From positions 1 to 64,000 of the forward strand of contig DATKZT010000020.1 of NCBI GenBank assembly GCA_035527845.1: a stretch of DNA of 64,000 nt. Direction: 5' to 3'. The DNA comes from JAUWKC01 sp035527845. GTDB taxonomy: Bacteria; Planctomycetota; Phycisphaerae; Sedimentisphaerales; Anaerobacaceae. Position 1 is the stretch's first letter, and every line of letters begins with the position of its first letter. Shown here in pieces: positions 27,751 through 36,089 of this stretch. The notes beneath the pieces are model-generated. The model was not told the DNA's origin and ran no database searches. It was given only the letters and a program-made list of their open reading frames with translations. Both the position numbers and the translations under genes were made by a program.

Positions 27751-28749
27751 ATGCATCCGCGACTTTTTGAGATACCTTTTATCCATTGGCCGGTGCCGAC
27801 GTACGGCGTGATGATGGTCATGGGGTTTTTGTCTGCGGTGTACATCATAAGGCGCCTGAGCCGGGACATCACGCCGGACCCACAGATGGTTACCAACGGG
27901 GCGCTCTACTCGCTGATAGCGGGCGTTTTCGGCTCGCGGCTCTTTTATGTTTTGCATCACCTGGAGCAGTTTCGCGGCAGGCCTCTTTCTTTTTTCGCGG
28001 TGTGGCAGGGGGGGCTGGAACTGCTGGGCGGTGTGATTCTGGCGATAACTGTAATCCTGTTGTTCCTGCGGTATCACAGGCTGCCGGTGCGTCGTTATCT
28101 CGATATACTTGCCATCGGGCTGATGGCTGCTCTGGCGTTCGGTAGAATCGGGTGCTTTCTCAACGGCTGCTGCTTCGGAAGACCGACAAGCGTGGCTTGG
28201 GCGGTGCGTTTTCCGTACGGCTCAGACCCTTATTACAGCCAGGTAAATCCGAACACAAAGCGGGACCGTCCGCAGGCATATCTTCAATTACCTCCGGAGT
28301 ATTTTGAGGTGTATGAGGGTTTGGAATATCTCAAACCTTATGAGCGGCTGAGCGAAGAGCAGAAGCAGGCGGTGACAGAGGGGGAGTATCGGTGTCTGCC
28401 CGTGCACCCGACGCAACTGTATTCGTCCGCAAACGCTTTTTTGTGCTGCGTGCTGCTCTATTTCTTCTGGCGAAGATCATTGAAAGCGGAGAAGTCGAAA
28501 GGCGCCCGGAAGGTTCTTAGCAAACCCGGCAGCACCTTTGCGTTGATGTTCATCATCTACGGCATTGTGCGGTTTCTTCTTGAGATGGTTCGGGACGACA
28601 ACCCATTTGAGTACGGCTGGTGGATTGTATACAAAGGCGGCACGGTTTCGCAGAACCTGGGTATCTATCTGGTTGTTCTGGGTGTGGTGCTGATGGCGGT
28701 ATTCGAGAAGATGCAGCCGGGTCCGGCGGCCGTCAAGCGCAAGAAATAG
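27751..28749 (+). CDS. lgt: Prolipoprotein diacylglyceryl transferase, copy 1
   Basis: A 332-residue inner-membrane enzyme that moves diacylglycerol from phosphatidylglycerol to the lipobox cysteine of prolipoproteins. Seven or so membrane helices. Conserved parts: WPVPTYGVMMVMGF, WQGGLELLGGV, the Lgt signature GRIGCFLNGCCFGR, HPTQLYSS and RFLLEMVRDDNP. The Cys-rich signature is the variant seen in many non-enteric bacteria. It carries an insert of about 50 residues (roughly 165-215) before HPTQLYSS, shared with copy 2. The second copy follows 41 bases downstream. Confidence 0.94.
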   Translation: MHPRLFEIPFIHWPVPTYGVMMVMGFLSAVYIIRRLSRDITPDPQMVTNGALYSLIAGVFGSRLFYVLHHLEQFRGRPLSFFAVWQGGLELLGGVILAITVILLFLRYHRLPVRRYLDILAIGLMAALAFGRIGCFLNGCCFGRPTSVAWAVRFPYGSDPYYSQVNPNTKRDRPQAYLQLPPEYFEVYEGLEYLKPYERLSEEQKQAVTEGEYRCLPVHPTQLYSSANAFLCCVLLYFFWRRSLKAEKSKGARKVLSKPGSTFALMFIIYGIVRFLLEMVRDDNPFEYGWWIVYKGGTVSQNLGIYLVVLGVVLMAVFEKMQPGPAAVKRKK

Positions 28750-28790
28750 TCCGGGGCCCGTGCGATTATTCATCACGAGACACGGAGTGT

Positions 28791-29786
28791 ATGTATCCTG
28801 AGCTTTTCGAGATACCGTTCATTCGCTGGCCCGTGCCGACGTACGGCGTGATGATAGTCATCGGTTTTCTGTGTGCCGTCTTTGTCATAAGGCGTCTGAG
28901 CCGTGACATCGCAGCGGACCCGCAGTACGTTTACGATGGTGCGATGTATGCGCTAATAGCTGGCATAGTGGGCTCGCGGCTGTTTTACGTTTTGCATTAT
29001 TTCGAGCAGTTTCGTGGGCGTCTGCTTTCGGTTTTCGCGGTGTGGCATGGGGGGCTGGAGCTTTTGGGCGGCGCGCTTTTAGCCATTGCAGTTATCCTGT
29101 TCTATCTGTTGTACCACAAGCTGCCTGTCCGGCGTTACCTCGACATTGTGGCAATCGGGCTGCTGCTGGCGCTTGGGTTCGGCAGAATCGGGTGCTTTCT
29201 CAAGGGCGACTGTTTTGGCAGGCCAACGAAGCTGCCGTGGGGTCTGCGTTTCCCTTATGGGTCAGACGTTTATCACAGTCAAGCCTACGCAAATCTGAAG
29301 AGGAATCGTCCCGAGCCGCAACTGAAACTGCCGCCGGAGTACTTCGAGCTCTATGAGGGCGGTGAATACCTGAAACCCTTTGAGCGCCTGACTGAGGAAC
29401 AAAAGAAACAGGTCACAGAAGGGCCATACCGCTGCCTGCCCGTCCATCCCACACAATTGTACTCTTCGGCAAATGCGCTGCTCTGCTGCTTCATACTCTA
29501 TTTCTTCTGGCGGAGGTCAAAAAAGGCGGAGAAATCAAGGAACGGCAGGGTCCTTGCCAAGCCCGGCTCAACGTTTGCGTTGATGCTCATGCTTTACGGA
29601 GTGGCACGGTTTCTTATTGAATTTGTCCGCGACGACAATCCGTTCGAGTACGCCTGGTGGGCCATCTACAAGGGGGGCACTATCTCTCAGAACCTGAGCA
29701 TTTATCTCGTCGTTCTGGGCGTGGTATTGATGGTGGTCTTTGGAAAAACCAAACCCGACTCGATCGCGCTCAAGGGTGCGAAGTAG
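28791..29786 (+). CDS. lgt: Prolipoprotein diacylglyceryl transferase, copy 2
   Basis: A 331-residue paralogue of the gene just upstream, colinear throughout and starting with nearly the same residues (MYPELFEIPFIRWPVPTYG). WHGGLELLGG, HPTQLYSS and RFLIEFVRDDNP are kept. The signature motif differs from copy 1: GRIGCFLKGDCFGR, with Lys for Asn and Asp for Cys. The difference falls where activity of Lgt is known to be sensitive, so the copies may differ in substrate or in activity. The 3' end overlaps the convergent bioF gene by 17 bases. Confidence 0.92.
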   Translation: MYPELFEIPFIRWPVPTYGVMIVIGFLCAVFVIRRLSRDIAADPQYVYDGAMYALIAGIVGSRLFYVLHYFEQFRGRLLSVFAVWHGGLELLGGALLAIAVILFYLLYHKLPVRRYLDIVAIGLLLALGFGRIGCFLKGDCFGRPTKLPWGLRFPYGSDVYHSQAYANLKRNRPEPQLKLPPEYFELYEGGEYLKPFERLTEEQKKQVTEGPYRCLPVHPTQLYSSANALLCCFILYFFWRRSKKAEKSRNGRVLAKPGSTFALMLMLYGVARFLIEFVRDDNPFEYAWWAIYKGGTISQNLSIYLVVLGVVLMVVFGKTKPDSIALKGAK

Positions 29787-30954
29787 GCAACAGACCTTCT
29801 GCAATCAGCTTTTCAAGTGCGCCGCAAAGTCCGTCCAACTGCTCCTTGTGGTGTTCGCTCTGAATTGAGATGCGCAATCTCGCGGTTCCGGCAGGCACGG
29901 TAGGGGGCCTGATGGCGGGGATGAAAAATCCCATTTCGTATAACCTTTTGGAGACTATTAGGGCGTCTTTCTCTTCGCCGATGATTACGGGGATGATATG
30001 GCTTGTAGTGCGGCCGGTGTTGAGGCCCAGGTGGTTCAACTTAGTGCGGAGGTATTCTGCGTTGTCGGTGAGTCTTTTTCGTCGCTGGGGCTCCGTTCTC
30101 ACGATTTCAATTGCCGCCAGTGCTGCTGCGCAGTTTGCGACGGTGGGCGCCGTGGTGTAGATGAAGCTTCGAGCCTTGTTGACGAGCAGGTCTATTACCA
30201 CTTTCGGTCCGGCGACGACGCCGCCGGCGGAGCCGAGGGCCTTGCTCATTGTGGCGACGATGATGTCTATATCTTCGAGCACCCCGACCTGTTCGGCAAG
30301 GCCGGCGCCGGTCTGGCCGAGACAGCCCAGCGCATGTGCTTCATCCACCATCAGCAATGCACCGTATTTATTCTTTAACTCAACCAGGGTTTTCAGGTCC
30401 GCGGCGTCGCCGTCCATCGAGAAGATGCTCTCGGTAATTATGAACTTTCGCCGGTCGGGCTCGCCTGCGAGCAGCTTTTCGAGGCGGTCCGGATTCTCCC
30501 TTCGATAGGTTCTAAAGTCCGCGGGGCCGGCTTTTGCCGCATCTATTATCGAGGCGTGGTCGAGCTTGTCGAGCAGCAGCAGGTCGCCCTTAGAGGGCAG
30601 GGTCTTAATCAGGGCGTCGTTGGCGGTCCAGCCGGAGGGCAAGACGAGGGCGGCTTCTTTTCGAAATAGGCGGGCGAAGGCCTCCTCCAACTGGGCGTGT
30701 GGTCGCATTGTGCCGCTGATAAGGCGCGATGCGCCGGCGCCGTGGCCGTATTCTTTCAGCGCCTCTGTGACGGCCTGAAGGACATCGGGATGGTTCGCCA
30801 AGCCAAGGTAGTTGTTGCTGCAAAAGAGGATTTTCCCCCGGCCGTCTATGCGGACGGTCGTGCTTTGCGCGGAATCGATACAGACCATGCTACGCAGGAG
30901 GTCGGCCCGAGCGAGGCGTTCCAATTGTTCGGCTATGAAAACAAATTTATCCAT
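29770..30954 (-). CDS. bioF: 8-amino-7-oxononanoate synthase / alpha-oxoamine synthase
   Basis: A 394-residue PLP-dependent alpha-oxoamine synthase, most like BioF, which condenses pimeloyl thioester with alanine in biotin synthesis. Visible: FCSNNYLGLANHP, GAGASRLISGT, LDHASIIDAAKAG, MVDEAHALGCLG, and the PLP lysine in ATMSKALGSAGG (Lys 238). Glycine C-acetyltransferase (Kbl) is the main alternative; no bio or tdh genes lie nearby to decide. It converges on lgt copy 2 with a 17-base overlap and has no obvious terminator. Confidence 0.85.
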   Translation of the reverse strand: MDKFVFIAEQLERLARADLLRSMVCIDSAQSTTVRIDGRGKILFCSNNYLGLANHPDVLQAVTEALKEYGHGAGASRLISGTMRPHAQLEEAFARLFRKEAALVLPSGWTANDALIKTLPSKGDLLLLDKLDHASIIDAAKAGPADFRTYRRENPDRLEKLLAGEPDRRKFIITESIFSMDGDAADLKTLVELKNKYGALLMVDEAHALGCLGQTGAGLAEQVGVLEDIDIIVATMSKALGSAGGVVAGPKVVIDLLVNKARSFIYTTAPTVANCAAALAAIEIVRTEPQRRKRLTDNAEYLRTKLNHLGLNTGRTTSHIIPVIIGEEKDALIVSKRLYEMGFFIPAIRPPTVPAGTARLRISIQSEHHKEQLDGLCGALEKLIAEGLLPTSHP

Positions 30955-30966
30955 GGTGCTTTTTTT

Positions 30967-30996
30967 TTGAACTTCTGACCGAATTTAGGATATTAT
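30967..30996 (+). promoter_or_regulatory. Promoter-like pair before the rhomboid gene
   Basis: TTGAAC (30967-30972), 18-base spacer, TATTAT (30991-30996), about 65 bases before the rhomboid ATG. Confidence 0.45.
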
Positions 30997-31062
30997 ATAG
31001 GAGTCTGGTGTGGGCCAGTAGCGATAAATTCCATTAACCTTTGACCGTTTCGGGGCTGCATT

Positions 31063-31920
31063 ATGGGCCTTTACGACAGAGATTACACGCAGGAAAACTG
31101 GCGGACCCAATCACAGTATCGTCCACAGGTGCGGCTGGGCCTTCCGCAGATGACACCGATGGTCAAGAAGCTGTTGATTATCAACATCATGGTGTCTGCG
31201 GTGTCCTTTTTGATAGTGCCGGTGGGTAATTTCATCGTTTACTGGTTTTCGGTTTTTCCCGCCACGGTATGGATGTCATTGCAGCCTTGGCGGCCGATAA
31301 CTTACCAATTCCTACATGCGGGTGTGTGGCACATTTTCTGGAATATGTTAATCCTTGTCATGTTCGGCCCGATGCTCGAACGCTTGTGGGGCAGCAGGAA
31401 GTTCCTCACTTTTTATCTCGTCTGCGGTGCGATGGGCGGGCTCTTCTATCCCTTGCTGGTGCTGACGGGGTGGCTTGAAGCGGCGCCTCTGGTTGGGGCT
31501 TCGGGTTCTATACTTGGCATGCTTGCGGCCGGGGCAATCTTGTTCCCGCAGATGAGGGTGTACATATGGGGAATCCTGCCCATCAAGCTGATGTTTCTTG
31601 CGCTGATTTTGGCGGGCATAAGTATCCTGACGCTGCTGCGGCCAGATCAGCTCTCCAACGCGGGCGGTGAGGCGGCACATCTTGCGGGAATGGCGGCGGG
31701 GGCGGCTTACGTTTTTTCGGAAAACTGGCGTTCGCGGCTGCGCGTGAAATTTGCGTCGGGGCGTTCGGAAAAGAAGGTGGCCAGACATCGGGCCCTTGAG
31801 CTGGAGTTGGACCGGATTCTGCAGAAGGTGCACGATACGGGGATTCACAGCCTTAGCCGGCAGGAGAAGCGGATTCTCAAAAAGGCGACCGAAGCGGAGC
31901 GGATTCGAAACAAAGTATGA
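31063..31920 (+). CDS. Rhomboid-family intramembrane serine protease
   Basis: A 285-residue polytopic membrane protease. The Ser-His dyad is visible: GASGS with nucleophile Ser147, and GGEAAHLAGMAAG with the histidine in a later helix. QFLHAGVWHIFWNML carries the HxxxN oxyanion region, and ERLWGSRKFL is the usual loop after it. The cytoplasmic C-terminus (about 230-285) is basic and helical (LSRQEKRILKKATEAERIRN), as in many bacterial members. Substrates unknown. A promoter-like pair precedes it. Confidence 0.92.
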   Translation: MGLYDRDYTQENWRTQSQYRPQVRLGLPQMTPMVKKLLIINIMVSAVSFLIVPVGNFIVYWFSVFPATVWMSLQPWRPITYQFLHAGVWHIFWNMLILVMFGPMLERLWGSRKFLTFYLVCGAMGGLFYPLLVLTGWLEAAPLVGASGSILGMLAAGAILFPQMRVYIWGILPIKLMFLALILAGISILTLLRPDQLSNAGGEAAHLAGMAAGAAYVFSENWRSRLRVKFASGRSEKKVARHRALELELDRILQKVHDTGIHSLSRQEKRILKKATEAERIRNKV

Positions 31921-32104
31921 GGTAGGTTTGGCGGCAGGCTGCGTATGCCGCCGCAAACCATGCCGGACCGTTAACCTGTTACTGTCGCGTTAATGCCGTT
32001 TGACAGAATGTTTGGAAATAAGTGTACGCGGTTGGCCCTGATTCCAGCGCCCTGCCGCAAAAGTAAAAAAAATGTAAAAAACAGGGGCTGGGGGAATTTT
32101 TTGT

Positions 32105-32132
32105 TTGCCATGCCCCACCCACCGGTTATAAT
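32105..32132 (+). promoter_or_regulatory. Promoter-like pair directly before an unknown gene
   Basis: TTGCCA (32105-32110), 16-base spacer, TATAAT (32127-32132). The ATG at 32144 would be only about 5 bases from the predicted transcript start, so the mRNA could be near-leaderless, or the true start is further in. Confidence 0.45.
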
Positions 32133-32143
32133 TATCCCCGCAC

Positions 32144-33115
32144 ATGCACACCCAACCAATCAAAGCTCCGTGGGTGAGCGAGGATGACCCAAAGCCTCTT
32201 GGGTTCTGCGCGGAGGCGGGCGGCAAAGTTCCTGTCAAAAGACTGGAACGCTGTGAGCGTGTGGTGGTGGTCGGACTGATTGTAATCTTCCTGGGCCTGA
32301 TGCTGCCTGCGCCAATGTTGCGTTCGCCGCTTGCCAATACGCACGAAGAGCTGCTGGCGAAGATTCACGGGCAGGTCGTCAGCGGTCGCTCGAAGGCGGA
32401 AGTTATGAATTGCCTTGCAGGCAGAGAGCGGCGGCTGGTAAAGCAATGGCAGGTAGGCTGGATAGAGACTGTCCCGATAGAGACGGAGTACGGAGTGGTG
32501 AATCCGGGATTCTTGCCGGCCGGTCATGTGGTGGTGTATGGCTGGCCGGAGCTTCATTTGGGCGAAAAGACGTGGCGCGGGCCGTGGTACTGTGACGCGA
32601 GCGGGGTGGTGCATGCGCTGCCGCGCTCGGACCTGGCGGCAAGCGAGGTGGACTCCGGGGCCGACAGCCTTGAGAGGCTGGTGCGGACGACTCGTTTCGG
32701 GACTTTCGAGATTCTGCTGGGTGGCATATCGGACATCGGAGAGATCCGAGATATCGAACGGTACGACAGGGACATGGTTGAGAAGTACCTGATATTGAAG
32801 AAGCTCATGGCCGGCGACGGCGGGTATATGCGCTATGCGATTGAGCACCGGTGTGAAAGTGATAACTGGTTTGCGTGGCTGGACGGGGTGCTGAGGAGGT
32901 CGGTGATTTCGCCTGCGCCGCCGGTTTGCAGTGCGAATAATGCGGATTCGTTCTACGGCATGTGGCGAGAATGGTATGATATGCACGGCGGCAGGATTGA
33001 GTTTACGAACTCATTTCTTTTCGAGCGGGTGCTTCCGGACGCCGGCCTTACGAACGCTCATGGCTCGCGCGAGTATGTTCTGGGCGAGAAAGGTAAGAGG
33101 GAAGAGCCGACATGA
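32144..33115 (+). CDS. Unknown single-pass membrane protein
   Basis: A 323-residue protein with one membrane helix near residues 40-57 (VVVVGLIVIFLGLMLPAP) after a positively charged stretch, and a soluble rest that has no domain I recognise. The segment SGRSKAEVMNCLAGRE after the helix resembles the start of SmpA/BamE-like lipoproteins, but the rest does not follow. It contains Trp-rich stretches (GWPELHLGEKTWRGPWYC). Coding quality is good and the start is uncertain because of the close TATAAT box. No partner gene nearby. Confidence 0.6.
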   Translation: MHTQPIKAPWVSEDDPKPLGFCAEAGGKVPVKRLERCERVVVVGLIVIFLGLMLPAPMLRSPLANTHEELLAKIHGQVVSGRSKAEVMNCLAGRERRLVKQWQVGWIETVPIETEYGVVNPGFLPAGHVVVYGWPELHLGEKTWRGPWYCDASGVVHALPRSDLAASEVDSGADSLERLVRTTRFGTFEILLGGISDIGEIRDIERYDRDMVEKYLILKKLMAGDGGYMRYAIEHRCESDNWFAWLDGVLRRSVISPAPPVCSANNADSFYGMWREWYDMHGGRIEFTNSFLFERVLPDAGLTNAHGSREYVLGEKGKREEPT

Positions 33116-33249
33116 TGGGCGGCAGGTAAATTTCAGAGGGTAAATCACAAATTCCCGTTTGACTTTTCGCGCCAATTAAGGTGGAGGTGTCTGAAATTGT
33201 TGCGGGCGGAGAAGGGCTCATAGTGTGCTCCGAAGGCCATAATCTTCGT

Positions 33250-34842
33250 TCAAAAGGCCATCGACTCCGCGAACACATCGGCGAATTCTTCTTCGTGGGC
33301 GATTTCGACGTACCGGATTTTTCGGGCGAGGCGTTGTGCGTGGTCTCGGCATTGGCTGCTGAGAAGCGTCATTTCTGCTCCTGTGCAGGCGGCATTGCCG
33401 ACGAAATGTATTCGCTCGGGCGGCACATGAGGCAATAATCCTATGCGGAGCGCACTTTCCCGCCGGATATAGTTTCCAAAGGCGCCGGCCAAAAGAAGTT
33501 TCTGGACGTCAAACTCCTCAATGCCGACTTTTTTTAGCAGGAGCTTGATACCTGCACGTATCGCGCCCTTGGCAAGCTGGACCTGGCGAATATCCGCCTG
33601 CGTCAAAACAACATCTTGCCCGCCGCCTTCACGTCCGCAGGCTAACACAAACGCCGGCTGCCCCTCTTGTTCAATAATTCTCGAAAGGATGGCCGCCGGA
33701 ACTCTTGTCTCCAGTTTTTCACGCTCGACGAATCTGCCGCTCGAATCAATGATTCCCGACTCCAGCATCACCGCGACCGCATCAATGAGGCCGGAGCCGC
33801 ATATCGAACGAGCCGTGCCGCCCCCGATAACGTCCAAGTCCATGTCACCATCATTTTCAATGACACCCTGTATGGCCCCCTGGACGGCCCTGGTGCCGCA
33901 GGTTATTCTCGCCCCTTCGAAGGCGGGACCGGCAGCACAGCTCGCCGCATACAGTTTGCCGCCTGCCGCCAACACGAGTTCGCCGTTCGTGCCGATGTCC
34001 ACCGCCAGGGTCGGCGTCTCTGCCGAATCCATGTCGGTCGCGAGCGCCACCGCGGTGGTATCGGAGCCGACGAAGCCGGCGATATTCTCGACGGTGTGGA
34101 CATTGCCCGACGGGTTCATCCGCAGGCCCAGCTCAGGGGGCGAGCAGTCGTGGGCTTGCAGTGAATACGCCTTGTAGGGGGCCTGCCCAAGCTGTTCGAC
34201 CGGCAGTTTGAGAAAGATATGATTCATCGTCGTATTGCCGACGACGGACATTTCGTAGATGTCGTTTGGATTTATCGCGGCCTGTTCGCACAGCCGGCCA
34301 ACTAACTCATTTATACAATCCACAATCAGCTTGTGGAGCCGGCGCAGTGTGGTTTCGGTCCGGGCGTAGCTAATCCTGCTGATGACATCATCGCCAAATT
34401 GCGTCTGGGGGTTGGTTCCGCATTGCGTGCCTTTGACTTGGCCCGTGACCATATCGATTAACTTGGCTACCACGGTGCTCGTGCCAATATCCAGCGCCAG
34501 GCCGAATACGGCGACACCCGAGCCGGCTTTGAGATATTTCCGGAAAATATCAGGCTGGATTTTGGTGGGGGGTGCAATTCCCTCCGCCAGTATTTTATGC
34601 TCGAACAGTCGCGAGCCGGTGGGAACAGTTACGATCAGGTCGCCTTCGACACGATACTGGCACGCCGGAACCTCGCGCACGTCCGGAGCAACTTTAACCA
34701 GGCACTTTCCACAGGTGCCTTTGCCGCCGCAGACGGAATTGAGGATTATCCCCGCCCGCCCGGCTGCCTCGATCAGGGTCGCCCCTGCGTGAATCGAAAC
34801 CTGCACGTTATCAGGCCTAAAAATTACGCTAAAGTGTCTCAT
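33250..34842 (-). CDS. RACo-like ASKHA protein with N-terminal 2Fe-2S ferredoxin
   Basis: A 530-residue protein of the DUF4445/reductive activator of corrinoid proteins type. Residues 1-80 form a plant-type ferredoxin with Cys38, Cys44, Cys47 and Cys61 (SVCGGKGTCGKCLV). From about 115 the actin-like ATPase begins (GLALDIGTSTVVAKLID), with a second phosphate motif (LAVDIGTNGELVLA). Known members use ATP to drive electrons onto inactive cob(II)alamin of corrinoid methyltransferase proteins, in acetogenesis or methyl-group use. No corrinoid protein or methyltransferase lies in the window, so the partner is encoded elsewhere. A tiny basic-protein gene sits 58 bases upstream on the same strand. 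Confidence 0.88.
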   Translation of the reverse strand: MRHFSVIFRPDNVQVSIHAGATLIEAAGRAGIILNSVCGGKGTCGKCLVKVAPDVREVPACQYRVEGDLIVTVPTGSRLFEHKILAEGIAPPTKIQPDIFRKYLKAGSGVAVFGLALDIGTSTVVAKLIDMVTGQVKGTQCGTNPQTQFGDDVISRISYARTETTLRRLHKLIVDCINELVGRLCEQAAINPNDIYEMSVVGNTTMNHIFLKLPVEQLGQAPYKAYSLQAHDCSPPELGLRMNPSGNVHTVENIAGFVGSDTTAVALATDMDSAETPTLAVDIGTNGELVLAAGGKLYAASCAAGPAFEGARITCGTRAVQGAIQGVIENDGDMDLDVIGGGTARSICGSGLIDAVAVMLESGIIDSSGRFVEREKLETRVPAAILSRIIEQEGQPAFVLACGREGGGQDVVLTQADIRQVQLAKGAIRAGIKLLLKKVGIEEFDVQKLLLAGAFGNYIRRESALRIGLLPHVPPERIHFVGNAACTGAEMTLLSSQCRDHAQRLARKIRYVEIAHEEEFADVFAESMAF

Positions 34843-34900
34843 TTAAGGCAACTGCATATTGAGCACTCTGTCTCAGGCGGTACGCACGACGCGTAGCGAG

Positions 34901-34984
34901 CTATCCGCTCTTTTTATGCCGTACTTTCCAGCGGGCCCGTCTCTTCTTGCTGCCGACTTTGCGTCGACGTCTCGGCTTGGCCAT
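34901..34984 (-). CDS. 27-residue Arg/Lys-rich protein, possibly ribosome-associated
   Basis: MAKPRRRRKVGSKKRRARWK followed by VRHKKSG and a stop. The ATG at 34984 has GGAG about 7 bases upstream, so it is likely translated. More than half the residues are Arg or Lys, with no acidic residue, as in the smallest ribosomal proteins (bTHX, bL36-like or the COX24/AURKAIP1-type peptides); the KKRRxRxxxRHKK pattern is closest to the last of these from memory. It is too short for most gene callers. It precedes the RACo-like gene by 58 bases. Confidence 0.6.
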   Translation of the reverse strand: MAKPRRRRKVGSKKRRARWKVRHKKSG

Positions 34985-35109
34985 CTACTTCTCCGTAAGA
35001 CAACTTCAAATTCTGTGCAAAAACACTTCTAAACGGTTTACTTTTGTGGTATTATAAGGAACGGCAGCCAAAATGCAATTTTTTGTTAATCTCGATTTGC
35101 GGTGCAGAA

Positions 35110-35418
35110 ATGATTCAGTGCAATGAGTGCGAGTTGTGTGAAACCGGTCCCAACGGTCGAAGGGTGTTCAAGTGTGATCCGTTTTCCAATATCAAAGAGG
35201 CGGACTGTCTGGCCAAGTGGCAGCTTATACGGCTTGATATGCTTGTTGCAAGCTATCAGGGCATGCTGCAATGGTATAAGGAGCTGGCCCCGCTACAGGA
35301 CAAGATCCTCAAATACATGCGGCGCGAGATCGAGGATATGGAAGAATCGGACAGTTGGAAGCTGGAAGAGGATCAGGACAAGGACCAGGAGGATCAGCAC
35401 GACGACCAGGACCTTTAG
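35110..35418 (+). CDS. Small protein with N-terminal cysteine cluster and acidic tail
   Basis: A 102-residue protein. Cys4, Cys7, Cys10, Cys22 and Cys33 form a likely metal site (CNECELC), followed by a helical middle (LIRLDMLVASYQGMLQWYKE) and a very acidic Asp/Glu/Gln tail. I do not recognise a named family. The start at 35110 places the cluster at the N-terminus; ATG 35044 would add 22 hydrophobic residues from what looks like leader DNA. It precedes the sigma factor by about 130 bases and may belong to the same regulatory unit. Confidence 0.65.
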   Translation: MIQCNECELCETGPNGRRVFKCDPFSNIKEADCLAKWQLIRLDMLVASYQGMLQWYKELAPLQDKILKYMRREIEDMEESDSWKLEEDQDKDQEDQHDDQDL

Positions 35419-35545
35419 GAAGACCTGTCGTGCGGCTTTTGAAGGTGGGGGCAAGCAGGCATGGCAGGCCTGGAGTGGGTCATTTTTTTCAAAATGAGTG
35501 CAATAAGGCATTAGCGAGACCCGTCTTTACTTCTGCAAATAACGG

Positions 35546-36085
35546 ATGGCCATGGGCAGAAACGACGATTTAGGCCGGGTAATAAGGGGTTGTCAGGCGG
35601 GAGAGGCCGGCAGTTTTGAAAACTTAATCGATGCATACGCGAACCGCTGCTACGGTTATTTCTACCGGCTCACCGGGGACAGGGAGGTTTCTGATGAGCT
35701 GCTCAGCGAGCTTTTTGTAAAGCTGGTTCTTAAGATCAGGCAATACCGTGGCGGGGCGTTCGAGACCTGGCTGTTCAGGGTGGCCTCGAATGTCTTTCAT
35801 GATTGGCTGCGGGAAAAACAGCGTCAGAGCAAGCTGCTCGAGGCCGAAAGACATCGGAACCGACCACAGGCAGCCGAGGACGAGCACCCTGACATCTATG
35901 AGATGGACCGGTTGCAGACAGAGCTTGAGAAGCTGGATACGGACACGAAAGAGGTGATAATGTTGAGGTTTTATTCACAGATGAGCTTCAGGGAGATGGC
36001 GGCGCTGCGCGGCGAGCCGATAGGCACAACGCTGGCAAAGGTCCATCGGGGGCTGAAGAAACTTCGCGAGTTGATGGAGCAATGA
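35546..36085 (+). CDS. ECF-type RNA polymerase sigma factor
   Basis: A 179-residue sigma-70 family protein with only regions 2 and 4. Region 2 is around residues 20-90 (ANRCYGYFYRLTGDREVSDE, FETWLFRVASNVFHDWLR), region 4 around 125-175 (LDTDTKEVIMLRFYSQMSF, GTTLAKVHRGLKKLRELM). ATG at 35552 is an alternative start. It heads a three-gene operon: the next gene starts 4 bases after its stop and encodes a membrane protein in the position expected of an anti-sigma factor. Confidence 0.92.
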   Translation: MAMGRNDDLGRVIRGCQAGEAGSFENLIDAYANRCYGYFYRLTGDREVSDELLSELFVKLVLKIRQYRGGAFETWLFRVASNVFHDWLREKQRQSKLLEAERHRNRPQAAEDEHPDIYEMDRLQTELEKLDTDTKEVIMLRFYSQMSFREMAALRGEPIGTTLAKVHRGLKKLRELMEQ

Positions 36086-36089
36086 TGCG

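Noticed and set aside
27751..29786. Assembly duplication of lgt
   Set aside because: The two copies differ at many amino acid positions and in codons, so they are diverged paralogues, not duplicated sequence.
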